Under the pieces are notes generated by a model, which had not been told where the DNA came from, ran no database searches, and was given only the letters and a program-made list of their open reading frames with translations. Both the position numbers and the translations under genes were made by a program. A DNA stretch of 64,000 nt from Deltaproteobacteria bacterium (GTDB lineage Bacteria; Myxococcota_C; UBA6777), in the NCBI GenBank assembly GCA_002731275.1, contig PCBK01000130.1, positions 1 to 64,000 of the forward strand, read 5' to 3'. This document shows, piece by piece, positions 24,235-35,300 of this stretch (positions within the stretch are counted from its first letter, which is position 1; each line of letters starts with the position of its first letter).

Positions 24235-26505
24235 ATGCAAGAACATAGAGCGAGATATTCAACCCCCCTTCACAACGTGTGCTTCCTTTTGCTGTTGATG
24301 CTCACTTTGCTGGGGACGAGCCACACAACATACGCCAAGAAAAAGACTCTTCGCTTCGAAGGCACCGTCCTGGAAAAAGGTCGTCGTGAGCCTATCGAAG
24401 CTGCAGGTGTCTTCATTAAAGAACTACGCAGAGGTGCCTACACAGACGCCAACGGTAAGTTTGTCCACACACTCCCTCCTGGAACCTATACACTGTTGAT
24501 TAAGCCCCTCGGCTTCGTCGCCTTCAAAAAGAAGATCACGCTCACCACATCCACCAACAAGACCTACTACATCGAGCCTGACCCCAACACGCGCTTTCAA
24601 TCCTCCACCAAAGAGCGCCGATTCAAAGAAAGCTCCCAACAACAAAGCATGAATCGCAAACAGCTCGCGAGGATGGCAGGTGGTCTCGGTGGCGATCCAC
24701 TCCGGGGGATTCAGAACTTCCCAGGGATCGCACGTGCCAGTCGGACAAATGGTGACATCATCGTCCGTGGCGCTTCCTTCGCGGACACGGGCTTTTATGT
24801 AGATGGACACAAACTCCCCATCCTCTACCACTTTGGTGCCGGCCTCACAGTCATGAACAGACGCTTTCTTCAGCGTATTGAGTTCTTTCCTGGTGGCGCA
24901 CCTCTTCGTTACGGTCGACTGACAGCTGGACTCGTATCGATCGAGAGTCGCAGCGCACAACCCAAGACCGTCCACGGCGAGGCGTACATCAGCTTCGCAG
25001 GCGCAGGCTTCTACCTAGAGCTGCCACTTGGCGCAGGCTGGACCCTCAGCGCCGCGATGAATCGCTCGTACATCGACGCCTTCTTCTCGCTCTTTACGCC
25101 GGACACACTCACAGGACACTTTTGGGACTACCAAGCCAAGCTCAGTTGGCGCAACAAGCACCACTCCCTCTCCTTCTTCTTGCTTGGCTCTGATGATGTC
25201 CTCAACTACGAAGGACTCAAAGAAGGTGGCGAAGTCCCTGTCATCGGACGAGACAAAAACGTCACAGATCTCCGATTTGTCCGACTGATTAGCAAATATA
25301 TTTACACACGAAAGATCTTGACCTTCCGCGCAAGTCTGGCATTTGGCTTCAACCAAGATGGCAAAGAGGACTCTCTTCAACGACGAAACAATTGGGAGTG
25401 GCCTGTCGAGCTACGTATTGACACTCTGCTCCAACTGCACAAGACCTTTCGTTTGAGCTTTGGGCTTGATGGTGTGTGGAGCCTTCATCACTTTGATGTA
25501 AAGACACCACAAACAGACGTCACAAGTTTCCCATCCCCAGCCCCCAACCCAACGTATCTCGAAGATACCAACCAGAAAATCCTCACCGCCCCAGCCCTCT
25601 ATCTTTCGACGCGTTGGGAACCCGCAAAAGATATCGTGTTACAAGCTGGTGTGCGAGGTGATATGTTCATGACAGAAGGAAGGATGCGTTTTGGCATCTC
25701 CCCCCGACTGTCTGCAAGTGTGAAGGTCCACCCCAAGTGGCGACTTCTCCTCGCAACAGGTCTTTACAACCGTGCCCCATCGATCGAGCAATGGTCTACT
25801 GAGCAAGGTACACCGACGCTCGATCTACAAAAAGCCTTTCAAGTCGCTGGTGGTTTTGAATTTCGACCACTTCGACAATTTAAGCTACGAATGCAAGGCT
25901 TTTACAATCACATGTACGACCTGATCACCCCCTCAGGTGCCCCGATCTCCAACGAAGGTGCCTTCCTGATTCAGAACTATACCAATCAAGGGTTTGGTCG
26001 AGGGTACGGACTCGAACTTCAGGCAAGACTGCACCCTCTGCAAAATCTTTCGGCATGGGTCACATACACATTCTCTCATGCAGAGCGGGGTGTACGCCCC
26101 TCAGAGACATACACTCTCTACGAATTTGACCAACCACACATCCTCAACTTGATGGTCATGTGGCGCATTGGAGGAGGCTGGTTCATCAACGCTCGCTTCC
26201 GTATGGCGAGTGGTAGCCCCACACCTTCCTTACAGAGGGTGATCTACGACGCTGATACGGATGATTACAAAGCGACCTTGAGTCTGGAGAATGACGATCG
26301 TCTACCGACCTTCCACCAGCTCGATGTCCGCGTGGAAAAACGTTGGGTATTCCAACACTGGGTGCTCAGTTTTTATCTGGATCTTCACAACCTGTACAAC
26401 GCTAGAAACGCTGAAGAATTCCGCTACAACTACAATTACACGGAGCGTCGGCCGATCAACGGATTGCCATTCTTCCCGGCCTTTGGTGTAAGGGGGACAT
26501 TCTGA
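24235..26505 (+). CDS. TonB-dependent outer-membrane receptor
   Basis: A signal peptide (CFLLLLMLTLLGTSHTTYA) precedes a carboxypeptidase-regulatory-like domain (GTVLEKGRREPIEAAGVFIK ... GAYTDANGKF ... LPPGTYTLLI). Then come the plug (GGDPLRGIQNFPGIARAS, IIVRGASFADTGFYVDG) and a 22-strand-type barrel ending in Phe (AFGVRGTF), as outer-membrane proteins do. It imports an unknown large substrate using TonB energy. The ATG at 24235 fits the signal peptide; an upstream in-frame ATG at 24043 would bury it. It overlaps the next gene by TGATG, so a lipoprotein partner is translationally coupled. ExbBD/TonB genes are not in the window. Confidence 0.88.
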   Translation: MQEHRARYSTPLHNVCFLLLLMLTLLGTSHTTYAKKKTLRFEGTVLEKGRREPIEAAGVFIKELRRGAYTDANGKFVHTLPPGTYTLLIKPLGFVAFKKKITLTTSTNKTYYIEPDPNTRFQSSTKERRFKESSQQQSMNRKQLARMAGGLGGDPLRGIQNFPGIARASRTNGDIIVRGASFADTGFYVDGHKLPILYHFGAGLTVMNRRFLQRIEFFPGGAPLRYGRLTAGLVSIESRSAQPKTVHGEAYISFAGAGFYLELPLGAGWTLSAAMNRSYIDAFFSLFTPDTLTGHFWDYQAKLSWRNKHHSLSFFLLGSDDVLNYEGLKEGGEVPVIGRDKNVTDLRFVRLISKYIYTRKILTFRASLAFGFNQDGKEDSLQRRNNWEWPVELRIDTLLQLHKTFRLSFGLDGVWSLHHFDVKTPQTDVTSFPSPAPNPTYLEDTNQKILTAPALYLSTRWEPAKDIVLQAGVRGDMFMTEGRMRFGISPRLSASVKVHPKWRLLLATGLYNRAPSIEQWSTEQGTPTLDLQKAFQVAGGFEFRPLRQFKLRMQGFYNHMYDLITPSGAPISNEGAFLIQNYTNQGFGRGYGLELQARLHPLQNLSAWVTYTFSHAERGVRPSETYTLYEFDQPHILNLMVMWRIGGGWFINARFRMASGSPTPSLQRVIYDADTDDYKATLSLENDDRLPTFHQLDVRVEKRWVFQHWVLSFYLDLHNLYNARNAEEFRYNYNYTERRPINGLPFFPAFGVRGTF

Positions 26506-27305
26506 TGAAGAAGATACTCTGCACAATACTCCTTGGGTTGTGGACGCTCTTTGCCTGCCAAGGCCCACCAGAACCTCGTGAAGAGATCAATGAACTTCGC
26601 GTCCTCGCGATCCGCGCAGAACCTCCCACAGCCAAACCCGGTGACAAGGTCAAGCTCGACGTCCTGACGACATCACCAGACCAACAGACAGTGACCTATC
26701 AGTGGTTCTTGTGTACCTCCCCTGAGCAGGCCTCTACAGGATGTCATGAAGACAGCGCGGCGACAAAACTTGGGACGACAAAAGACACAACGCTCGACAT
26801 CCCACAAAACGCTCTCGACAATCTCGATGAAGTCGAGACCCTCCGAGGGCGCTATCTCATCGTGACGCTCGTCGCCAAAGGTACAGAGAAAGAAGTCATC
26901 GCGACGAAGCGCATCGTCGTTTCGACTAATCAACAAAACAACAACCCGACGATCACCGGTCTGACACTCACTCCAGAAGGTGAGACCACGCCCCTCACAG
27001 AGCCATACAAAGGCAAGCTGGAGACTTCGTACACACTGCTTCCAAAGGTCACAGCGGACAGTCAAGAGAGTTACACTCGTGTGACCGCACAAAACGAGAA
27101 AAAGCAAGACAAAGAGGTTTTGTTTTACTCTTGGTATACGAGTAAAGGTTCTTACAGCAAAGGATATCTCAGTCAGTCACCCGACCCACAAAACACCTAC
27201 ATCTCCCCCAAAGAAGCGCCCGGCAAACCTGTGACGATCTTCTTACTTGTACGGGATGGACGCGGCGGCGTTGACTGGCTCACCAAAGAGATCACAATCG
27301 AATAA
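26505..27305 (+). CDS. Lipoprotein coupled to the TonB receptor
   Basis: The lipobox LLGLWTLFAC gives a lipid-anchored Cys ~18. The mature 250 residues have beta-sandwich character: LRVLAIRAEPPTAKPGDKVKL resembles the first strand pair of Ig-like/PKD domains, and FLLVRDGRGGVDW a closing strand. Two such units are likely. I do not recognise a named family. The start codon overlaps the receptor stop (TGATG), strong evidence for a two-component surface uptake unit in which this lipoprotein captures substrate; that role is inferred from the arrangement. Confidence 0.75.
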   Translation: MKKILCTILLGLWTLFACQGPPEPREEINELRVLAIRAEPPTAKPGDKVKLDVLTTSPDQQTVTYQWFLCTSPEQASTGCHEDSAATKLGTTKDTTLDIPQNALDNLDEVETLRGRYLIVTLVAKGTEKEVIATKRIVVSTNQQNNNPTITGLTLTPEGETTPLTEPYKGKLETSYTLLPKVTADSQESYTRVTAQNEKKQDKEVLFYSWYTSKGSYSKGYLSQSPDPQNTYISPKEAPGKPVTIFLLVRDGRGGVDWLTKEITIE

Positions 27306-27333
27306 TACCCCCTCAGTCCATCCTCTCAAACGC

Positions 27334-28761
27334 TCATCCGTCGACGACCCTCTTTTGTCCCCTTTTTTCCTTAGCATAGCCTGACTCCTCAAGTGGAGTG
27401 TCGTCATAGCGCACCTTTGAGAGGATTCCCTCCAGCAAAGGCCTCATCTTGTTAAGCTGCTCTGATTTGATCATAAAGTTCCACAAGGGCTCGAACTTCT
27501 TCCAGCCACCGGCATACGCAAAGTGCTTGAGTTTGTGTTTGTGTGCATCATGTTGGAGGCTCGCCTTTAAGATAGAAGGCCAACTGTAAAAAGCTTGATA
27601 CGCCCAATCATACCCTCGCTTTAGCTGTTCAGCAGAGAGCTTCTTGGTCTCGTAGACCACATGTCGCGTGTCGTAAAGGTCCCAATTCTTCGTCAAAATA
27701 CGCCCCTCCTCCTCCATCCTGCGGAATAACGCCGTCCCAGGGTAAGGGGTCAGGATATGAAACGTCGCGGTTGTGATTCCAGATGAGACCGCCCAGTCAA
27801 CAGTCCTCTTGAACACATCCTCGTCATCATCGTCGAGTCCAAAGACAAAGCTGCCGTTGATCATAATGCCTAAGTCATGGAGTCGTTGAATGGCTCGCTG
27901 ATAATCTCGTCCGAGATTTTGCTTTTTGTTGCTCGCTTCGAGATTTTTTGGGTTGAGTGTTTCAAACCCGACAAACAGACTCCTCAGACCAGCTTCAGCA
28001 GCCTGCTCGATCAAATCCCCGCGCAAGATGGAATCGATCGTCGCAGCCCCTTGAAAGAGACGTCCCATCCCCTTCATCCCCTCGAACAGCTCTGACGCAA
28101 AACGTCTGTGTCCTAAGAGATGATCGTCGAGAAAGTACAGATGCTTTCCTGGCAGACGTTCGATCTCATGGAGCGCATCGTCAACTTGTTGCACGTAAAA
28201 GGACTTCCCGCCCTCGAAGAAAGCATCCTTATAACAGAAGTCACAATGATGAGGACATCCTCTCGTCACAACAATCGAGTTAGGCACCAAGTATCGTGAA
28301 CGGTGGATCAAATCTCTGCGTACTTTGGGGATATGTTTGAGTGTCCTGACACTTGAGAAGTAACTAGCCTTCGGTTGTTTGTTGCGAAAGTCCTCTAAGA
28401 ACGCAGGAAAAGTCTCTTCTCCTGGACCGAGAAAGATCGCGTCAGCGTGGGGTGCAGCTTCTTCTGGAAGGGAAGTGACATGCAAACCACCGAGCGCCAC
28501 AAAACAACCTCTCTTTCGATACATATCGGCGATCTCATAGGCCCGATATGCGTTTGTAATGTACACCTGAATCACAACGAGATCAGGTCGATCAGAGAGC
28601 TCTAACGTCTGCACGTGTTCGTCTTCGAGCACAGCCTCGTCCTCCTCCGAAAGATACGCGGCGAGCGTCGCGAGTCCCAAAGGAGGAAACAACGAATACT
28701 TGATAGGCCGCCAATATGGACTCTTTGCTTCAGTCAAAGCGGGCAGGATAAACTTCACCTT
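27334..28761 (-). CDS. B12-binding-domain radical SAM enzyme
   Basis: Residues ~1-140 form a cobalamin-binding-like Rossmann domain (LGLATLAAYL, PDLVVIQVYIT, LGGLHVTSLPEEAAPHADAIFLGPGEETFP). The radical SAM core follows, with TRGCPHHCDFCY providing the CxxxCxxC cluster ligands, then GFETLNPKNL and TPYPGTALFRRME. The C-terminus (about 400-475) is unassigned. Enzymes of this class perform methylations or rearrangements at unreactive carbons; the substrate is not visible. ATG at 28761 follows GAGAGGAG. No biosynthetic neighbours suggest a pathway. Confidence 0.88.
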   Translation of the reverse strand, partial: KVKFILPALTEAKSPYWRPIKYSLFPPLGLATLAAYLSEEDEAVLEDEHVQTLELSDRPDLVVIQVYITNAYRAYEIADMYRKRGCFVALGGLHVTSLPEEAAPHADAIFLGPGEETFPAFLEDFRNKQPKASYFSSVRTLKHIPKVRRDLIHRSRYLVPNSIVVTRGCPHHCDFCYKDAFFEGGKSFYVQQVDDALHEIERLPGKHLYFLDDHLLGHRRFASELFEGMKGMGRLFQGAATIDSILRGDLIEQAAEAGLRSLFVGFETLNPKNLEASNKKQNLGRDYQRAIQRLHDLGIMINGSFVFGLDDDDEDVFKRTVDWAVSSGITTATFHILTPYPGTALFRRMEEEGRILTKNWDLYDTRHVVYETKKLSAEQLKRGYDWAYQAFYSWPSILKASLQHDAHKHKLKHFAYAGGWKKFEPLWNFMIKSEQLNKMRPLLEGILSKVRYDDTPLEESGYAKEKRGQKRVVDG

Positions 28762-29040
28762 CATCGGACGCACTCCTCTCCCATCAGTAGACATCTAAGA
28801 TCTACCAATAAACATACTCAAACACGTTTTTTCTTCATACATCATAAGCCTTTGCATGAACGCAACATGAACTTTGTATGAATTGAAGGAGAAATCTTTC
28901 TGCTCATGTGAAATCTTTTTTTGCCCCATTCACTCACACCAAAATGAACCCGCCCCTGAAATGACACGTCACAGTACCTAGCACATACTCTAGCAGTGCC
29001 AAGCAAAAAGACCTTCCAATCGATACCAAGGAGAAAAACA

Positions 29041-29622
29041 ATGGTGTCCCCAAGTGAGTCTTACCTTCATGATCGTCTGTTGATTTTTCGCGGTTTGTAC
29101 GATGTAGACAGCGCTGACGCGCTCTTTGAGACGCTACATGACCAGATCGAATGGCTACATCCATACTACGACAATGCCGACGAAAGAAGAGTCTACATCC
29201 CTCGTCTCACTGCCAACTACGGTGAAGCCTCCTATAACTACTCAGGACTGACCTTCACCCCAAAACCCTGGACACCTCAACTCAAACAGCTCAAACAGAA
29301 CGCCGAAGCTCTCTCTGGCGAGACCTTCAACGCGCTCATCTTACAACAATACCGCGATGGACAGGACAGGGTGAATTGGCACTCCGATGACGATCCATGT
29401 GTTGGCACAAATCCCACTATCGTCTCGTTCTCTTTTGGTGCATCAAGAGACTTTGTGTTCCGTGCAAAAGACGACAAGAAAGAAAAATTACACCTGCGTA
29501 TTCATCACGGTGATGGCGTGATTATGCGAGGCGACCTTCAACATACGCACGTCCACAAGGTGCCAAAAGAAGCGACAACAGAGACACGAATCAATCTCAC
29601 ATTTCGCAAGATTGTCGCGTAA
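29041..29622 (+). CDS. AlkB-type DNA/RNA dealkylating dioxygenase
   Basis: 193 residues. NWHSDDD gives iron ligands His114 and Asp116, HVHKVPK gives His172, and ETRINLTFRK gives 2-oxoglutarate arginines 183 and 189. The LTANYGEASYNYSGL segment is the nucleotide-recognition lid of ALKBH2/3-type proteins. It probably removes methyl groups from damaged bases by Fe(II)/2-oxoglutarate chemistry. ATG at 29041 follows AAGGAG. A second AlkB domain sits inside the fusion at 13941-16130; the two have different lids. Confidence 0.9.
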   Translation: MVSPSESYLHDRLLIFRGLYDVDSADALFETLHDQIEWLHPYYDNADERRVYIPRLTANYGEASYNYSGLTFTPKPWTPQLKQLKQNAEALSGETFNALILQQYRDGQDRVNWHSDDDPCVGTNPTIVSFSFGASRDFVFRAKDDKKEKLHLRIHHGDGVIMRGDLQHTHVHKVPKEATTETRINLTFRKIVA

Positions 29623-29635
29623 AAATGCAAACAAA

Positions 29636-31771
29636 TCAACCAAAAAACATAGCCTCTTCGAGGTCGCGCTGAGCCTGATCGAGTGTCTCATCATCAGTCT
29701 GTGGGATGGGTTCACCTTCGAGTCTCAGATGAACATGTCGATTGGCCCAGATCCGCCCATTGGGGTGGGCCTTGGGGTGCTCATTCGAGGGGAAAGAAGC
29801 GATCGACTGTTGGGAGCCCTTCATCCTGATATGAAGGGTATTTCCACGAACGAGCGACCACCAGGGCTTGGGATCATCAAGCGCCTGGAAATCATGCCAA
29901 CCATGAAGACGTTCAAGTGCCATCGGCGTTGGCTCCCAAAAATATCGCTTGGTCGTCTGCGATTCTCCCTCGACATCAATCGTAATCCAAGAAGTGAATG
30001 GATCGTCCTTATCGAGCTCACGAGAGGCGATCTGCTCCCCCCTCTCAATGTTCCAGAGAATCAACGCCTCCCCCGCTCCAGAGGACGCCAACATGCGACC
30101 ATCCAATGACACAAACATCGAATGAATCTCCGCTTTATGTCCACGCAAGCGATGCAACAATCGCCCCGTCTCCACATCAAAGACATGGATAATATGCGGT
30201 CGCTCGGCCTGCCCCGCGAAGAGATATCGATGGTCCCAAGAAAACAAAAGCTTGCTGTATTCAACCTTCCCGTACAAGAACGTCTCCTCCCCACCAATCT
30301 CGTACACAAACAAACCATCACGCGCACGAGACCAGACGGCGATCATATTCCCGTCCTTTGAGAAGGCGATCTCATCGCTCGCACCTGGACGCAATCTTGT
30401 CTTATGTGTTGAGAGCTTCTGTCCTCGCTCCACCTCCCAACAATGTATCCCACGCTCGACCTTGAGTAGCCGTTCGTTTGTGAGCATATAGTTGTGTTGT
30501 GGAGGACCACCTTCAAGGTAGTGGATCACGGGGTCATCGAGGATAGAGATCAGCTCGCCGCTCTCTCCATCAAACAACCATGGGCGTGTGTACAAACGCC
30601 TCCCATCAGGAGAAAACCGAACCACTCCAGTGTTCCGATGAAGTCTCGGATTGAGTGACTGAACCTTGGAGATATCCCAGATCGTGAACAAGCCCCTCCC
30701 ATCGACCCCCGCCAGCTTTGAACGATCTTCAGAGAGTGCAAGCGCCTGTGGAGAGTGACATAAACCCTCCAGGCGCCATGCCTCATCCCATGTCCCCACC
30801 TCCAAACAGGTCGTCGCCGGCCCTCTTCCTAATAGAAGCAACGCTTCGTCGGAGGAGAAGCCCACAAAGTCGTATGTACTGTGTTCATGAAGCTGAAATG
30901 CCAACGTACAACGAGGAATCGCTTCGGTATAATCGACACGCCAGACACCGAGAACACCATCGTAATCAAACTCCCAACCGTACATCACAAGCCATTGACC
31001 AGAGGGAGAAAAGAGCGCGTTCATCGTCCCCGCATCCTCTGAAATCTCAGCGCTCGCGATGGTCACGACATCTGTATGTGTTTCTGCATCCTCGATCGCA
31101 ACGCCATCAAATCCAAGTGAGCGCAGCGACCAACGTCGATCGGGTGTTTGGTGGCGTTGATAGGAGAGCGTGCCGGAATACTCTTCGATGGAACCGTCAG
31201 CCCACGACCACGCAAACGAGCGGCGCATCAACTGTCCAGACTGCCATCGTCGAATGGTGAACAACATCGACGTCTGCGCGCTGGAAAACTCGATATCACC
31301 ATCCGCATAACCTGACATCGTGAGAAATGTTTGTGCGAGCAGACCGTGCCCCAAAGGAACAGCTGGCGGACGAAGCGCACGAAGCCATGTAAAATCAGGC
31401 TCAAATGAGCGCCGCACTTCCCACCACCGCTCCAAAATTTTATGCAGTGGGTATTGTTGCGTCGTCTCCCAATAGCGATGAGTGCTGTTTCCGATATAGC
31501 GCTCGAATTTCTCGACATTGGGACAATCGTACCACCAGCATCGATACCACAGACATTGGAGCAACGCATGGGGATACAAACACAAAAACGCAGCGTCGAG
31601 TTGAACAGCCTCTTTGAAGAGAGACAACACATGCCACTCAGGAGAAGACCTGACAACCTGTGCCATGCCTCCATCAAAAGCCTCACAAAGCCCCTTCACA
31701 CCATCAGCAGATAGGATATCTTCCAGATACGACAAGTCGATCAACCGCTCAAAGACAGCTTCATTCGCCAT
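29636..31771 (-). CDS. WD40-like beta-propeller protein
   Basis: Residues ~1-200 are helical and Trp-rich with no assigned domain (YRCWWYDCPNVEKFERY). From about 250 onward there are WD40-type blades: FSPSGQWLVMYGWEFDYDGVLGVWRVD, LSEDRSKLAGVDGRGLFTIWDI, FSKDGNMIAVWSRARDGLFVYEI and VSLDGRMLASSGAGEALILWNI. It has no signal peptide, so it is probably a cytosolic scaffold. ATG at 31771 with GGAAGG upstream is preferred; the frame continues to 31825, but that would take the start into the direct repeats. The N-terminal domain may decide the partner, which is unknown. Confidence 0.75.
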   Translation of the reverse strand: MANEAVFERLIDLSYLEDILSADGVKGLCEAFDGGMAQVVRSSPEWHVLSLFKEAVQLDAAFLCLYPHALLQCLWYRCWWYDCPNVEKFERYIGNSTHRYWETTQQYPLHKILERWWEVRRSFEPDFTWLRALRPPAVPLGHGLLAQTFLTMSGYADGDIEFSSAQTSMLFTIRRWQSGQLMRRSFAWSWADGSIEEYSGTLSYQRHQTPDRRWSLRSLGFDGVAIEDAETHTDVVTIASAEISEDAGTMNALFSPSGQWLVMYGWEFDYDGVLGVWRVDYTEAIPRCTLAFQLHEHSTYDFVGFSSDEALLLLGRGPATTCLEVGTWDEAWRLEGLCHSPQALALSEDRSKLAGVDGRGLFTIWDISKVQSLNPRLHRNTGVVRFSPDGRRLYTRPWLFDGESGELISILDDPVIHYLEGGPPQHNYMLTNERLLKVERGIHCWEVERGQKLSTHKTRLRPGASDEIAFSKDGNMIAVWSRARDGLFVYEIGGEETFLYGKVEYSKLLFSWDHRYLFAGQAERPHIIHVFDVETGRLLHRLRGHKAEIHSMFVSLDGRMLASSGAGEALILWNIERGEQIASRELDKDDPFTSWITIDVEGESQTTKRYFWEPTPMALERLHGWHDFQALDDPKPWWSLVRGNTLHIRMKGSQQSIASFPSNEHPKAHPNGRIWANRHVHLRLEGEPIPQTDDETLDQAQRDLEEAMFFG

Positions 31772-31795
31772 ATATTCATACACCTTCCGTACATC

Positions 31796-31855
31796 AAAAA
31801 CACAACGAGACGGTCCTATCGTCAAGACAAAAACACAATAAGACGGTCTTATCGT
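31796..31855 (-). repeat. Two 27-nt direct repeats, 33-bp period, upstream of the WD40 gene
   Basis: 31796-31822 and 31829-31855 share AAAAACACAA, AGACGGTC and TATCGT, differing at only 3 of 27 positions. The 33-bp period is about three helical turns, so both would face the same side of DNA. They lie 25-85 nt before the WD40 start, between it and the membrane-protein gene, and look like an operator or activator site. Confidence 0.55.
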
Positions 31856-31875
31856 AGAAACCCCTCAAACAATCG

Positions 31876-32292
31876 TCAAGTGGAGAGCAAGCGAGCGATC
31901 AATTGATCATAGTGCATCGCGACATACAGCAAGGTCATCAGATTGGCGTAGAAGATTGTCGGCAAACACCAAAACAAGAAGACCCAAATGGACGACTCAT
32001 TGAGATACACGATGAACATCGAAAGAACCAAACCTAAGTAGAGGTCGGCGCTAATCTGACGAAACCAAAGGTACGGATAGATCGTTTTAACAGTTCTGAA
32101 AAAGTTCTCTTTTGGATGGATGTACAGCGAATACCCCAAAAACCCCAGATACATCGCCCACACGACATATTTTCCGAATGGATACGCCCCACGGCTGGCA
32201 AAAAGTGGCTCTCGCCTCATCCAGATGAGGGCGATCAATACAAGCACAAAGTACACAACCCACAAGAGATGGCGTTTGAAAAAGCGGACCAT
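31876..32292 (-). CDS. Small membrane protein with four membrane segments
   Basis: 138 residues, mostly membrane: LLWVVYFVLVLIALIWM, KYVVWAMYLGFLGYSLYI, DLYLGLVLSMFIVYL and WVFLFWCLPTIFYANLMTLLYV. I do not recognise the family. A strong TAGGAGGT precedes the ATG. The gene follows the MopE-like gene by 37 nt on the same strand, so they may be one transcription unit, although the products need not work together. Confidence 0.7.
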   Translation of the reverse strand: MVRFFKRHLLWVVYFVLVLIALIWMRREPLFASRGAYPFGKYVVWAMYLGFLGYSLYIHPKENFFRTVKTIYPYLWFRQISADLYLGLVLSMFIVYLNESSIWVFLFWCLPTIFYANLMTLLYVAMHYDQLIARLLST

Positions 32293-32329
32293 TTTGACCT
32301 CCTACAACGGCCGTCTTTTCGTGCCCGGC

Positions 32330-35300
32330 CTATGGTGATTGACACTTCCCATAGTAGCAGATTTCGTTGGCTTGACAAGCGACCCCACACCCACCGCAGT
32401 TGTTCGCGTCTTGCTGTGTATTTGCACATTGGTTGCCACACTTCGTCGTCGAAGCAGGACACTGACAGGCTCCCCCCACACAAACGCTGCCGTTTAAACA
32501 AGCCGTCCCACAAGCGCTGCAGTGTTCATCATCTGTTTGTAAATCATGACATGTGTTGCCACACATCGTTTGCCCCGCGGTACAAGTCTGTTTGCACACA
32601 CCTTGCTGGCAAGTGAAGCCAGTATCGCAAATATTGCCACACGCACCACAGTGGACCCGATCGCTTGTTATATCGACACAACCATCAGCACACCTTATCT
32701 TACCTGCGGCACAGAGCGTGGGACCACAAACCCCATCAAAGCATGTCTCTCCAGGTTCACAGGCGAGACCACATCCTCCGCAGTTCTTCACATCTGTGAG
32801 GACGTCCACACACCTCCCATTACAACGAGACGACTGGAAGAAGCAATATGATAAGTCGCTTTGGCAAGACGTCCACTGATTCGCGATACGACTCGGCCAT
32901 AATTGAAGATGTCCTTTTGGATCGAGTGTGACCTGCTCCACAAAGGGAGCATATACTTGTACAATGTTCTGCTTTTTCATCGAGAGCGGATCAAAGAGAG
33001 TGTATCCTTTATAGGCTCCTTGCGCATATAAGATATGAATCCGCCTTTGTTTATCCATAAACCATCTCAGCATTGTGGACCAGGGTGGACGGTACACACC
33101 GATACTTCCAGACGGCGCGACATAGGATGCACCAAAAGACACCGTCTGTATATGTTTTCCAGCAGCATTATACTTTTCAATAGACAACTCGGCGCGATTG
33201 ATTTTCGTGTAACATTTTGTTGCGCCACATTCACACACTGCCGATTCAGAGGACACAGTCAAAAAGATGTAATCCCCACGACCATCTTTTGCCATGTGAA
33301 GGACCTTTCTGGGAACGGTCAATAACAACTTTGTCTGCCCTGTGCGAAGATCTGTCTGATAAATCTCATCTTTGTAAGAGTATAGTGAATCTGTGAATGT
33401 GTTGTTGGTGTTTGTACACGTTTTCAACAGCTTCACTTTGATGGATTTCTTCGTGTAGCGAACATGTCCATCATCGAACCACCCGCCGTACTGTTGCATA
33501 TACATGTTTTTTCGCTGTTGCAAGCGCGCAGCGCGCAAAAAGGACGCTTTGGCATGAGTATCCCTTCTTGCAGAGAGCAAATTGCCTTGGGGATCAAATG
33601 TGAGCAATGCCTCGTTTGTGTTTCCAGCCACAAAAGGATGTGGAACCCCCAACTGCAAACGCGAGAGAGGTGATAGTTTGATCCTGACATAGATGTCTTT
33701 TCCGATAACAGCACCAGAGATATCATTGAGAGAGTTGGACATAAAAGTCTTGATCCAGGAAACTGTTCCATAGAAGTCCGCACGAAGTACGTAGATATGG
33801 TACAGCCCTGGCTTTTGTATTTTCGGCTGGATGGTAACAGAGCCATTGTAGGTCAGTGACGTTTGGAAAAACCCAACGACGATACGCTCTCCAGAAGGAA
33901 GATAATCCATAAACAGGACCGCATGTTTGGGAGACGCCAACTTCAACGGACTGTCACATAGATAAGAGCACGACGTAAACTCATCGATTCGTCCATCACA
34001 GTCATCATCTTTCCAATTGCACACTTCTGTTTGGGGGGCGAGCGGCATTGGAGCATTGCACACAGTCCCACTTCCGTCGGACAAGCAAACATATTCTCCT
34101 GTATTTTTGCAGGCACCATTTGTTTGGGAGCAAGGTGTACCTAAGCGGCTGAACGCCTCATCGACTTTTCCATCGCAATCGTCGTCTTTCCCGTTGCATA
34201 TATCGACAGAGGGCTGTCCACTTCCAATACAAGCTGTCCACACACCATTGGTGCAACTCCGCGTCCCCTTGTTGCACTCACCAACCCCCTCATAGGCAGG
34301 ATCGCCGACATAACAATCAGTAGGGAGATCATCGACTTGTCCATCACAATCATCATCAACACCATTACAGGTCTCAGCCACAGGCTCAACGCCTCCGATA
34401 CAAGGACCCCACGAGGTCCCAGCCTGACAGGTTTGCTTTCCTTTTTTACAGGCTCCAACGTCGCTGCTGCATACTCTGACTTCGCCAGGTGTGCAGATGC
34501 ATGTGTTGTCGACTTTTCCATCACAATCGTTGTCTTTGCCATCACACGCTTCGGGAATGGGTTTGACGACGGGCACACATACAGTATACCCACTACGACA
34601 GGCTTGCGTGCCGACCAAGCAAGGTCCGAGGAGCCCAGAATCACACGACTGTCCCGTCCCAGGAAAAGACTCATCTATCGTCCCGTCACAATCATCATCT
34701 TTTCCATTACATACTTCATTTACAGGGACGATACTACCAACACATGCAGTCCATGCCCCCGCTACGCAAGTGCGCTTCCCCTTCCGACACTCCCCAACAC
34801 CTTCCGTTCCAGGAGGGCCAGTAAAACAAACAGACGAAAGGTTATTATCGATCTCCCCATCGCAATCATCATCTTTCCCATTGCAGATCTCGGCTTTTGG
34901 CTTGCCTTCGCCAGTACACTCACCCCAACGACCATTTTGACAGCGTTGCGTTCCAGGAAGACACGCCCCAGTCCCTCCCCCACAAGACTGTGTGGTCCCA
35001 TCGACACAAGAACACCCTTCATCAACCTGACCGTCGCAATTATCATCTATTCTGTTGCAGGCTTCTGTCGCAGGAAGGGTTTCGCCTTTACACTCTCCCC
35101 ACTTACCGTTGACACAAGCAGATTGTCCAGGGCGACACAATCCCACAAACGCCGAATCTTTTGGACCATTGTAGCAAAAGACAGGTTCGATATTGTCGAC
35201 AACACCGTCACAATCATCATCTTTCCCATTACACTCTTCTTCTTTTTTGACGGCGAGGGGTGTGCACTCCGTCCATTTCCCCTGTTGGCAGACCTTTACG

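Noticed and set aside
31796-31855. CRISPR or transposon ends
   Set aside because: Only two copies, direct orientation, 6-nt spacer, no mobile gene adjacent.
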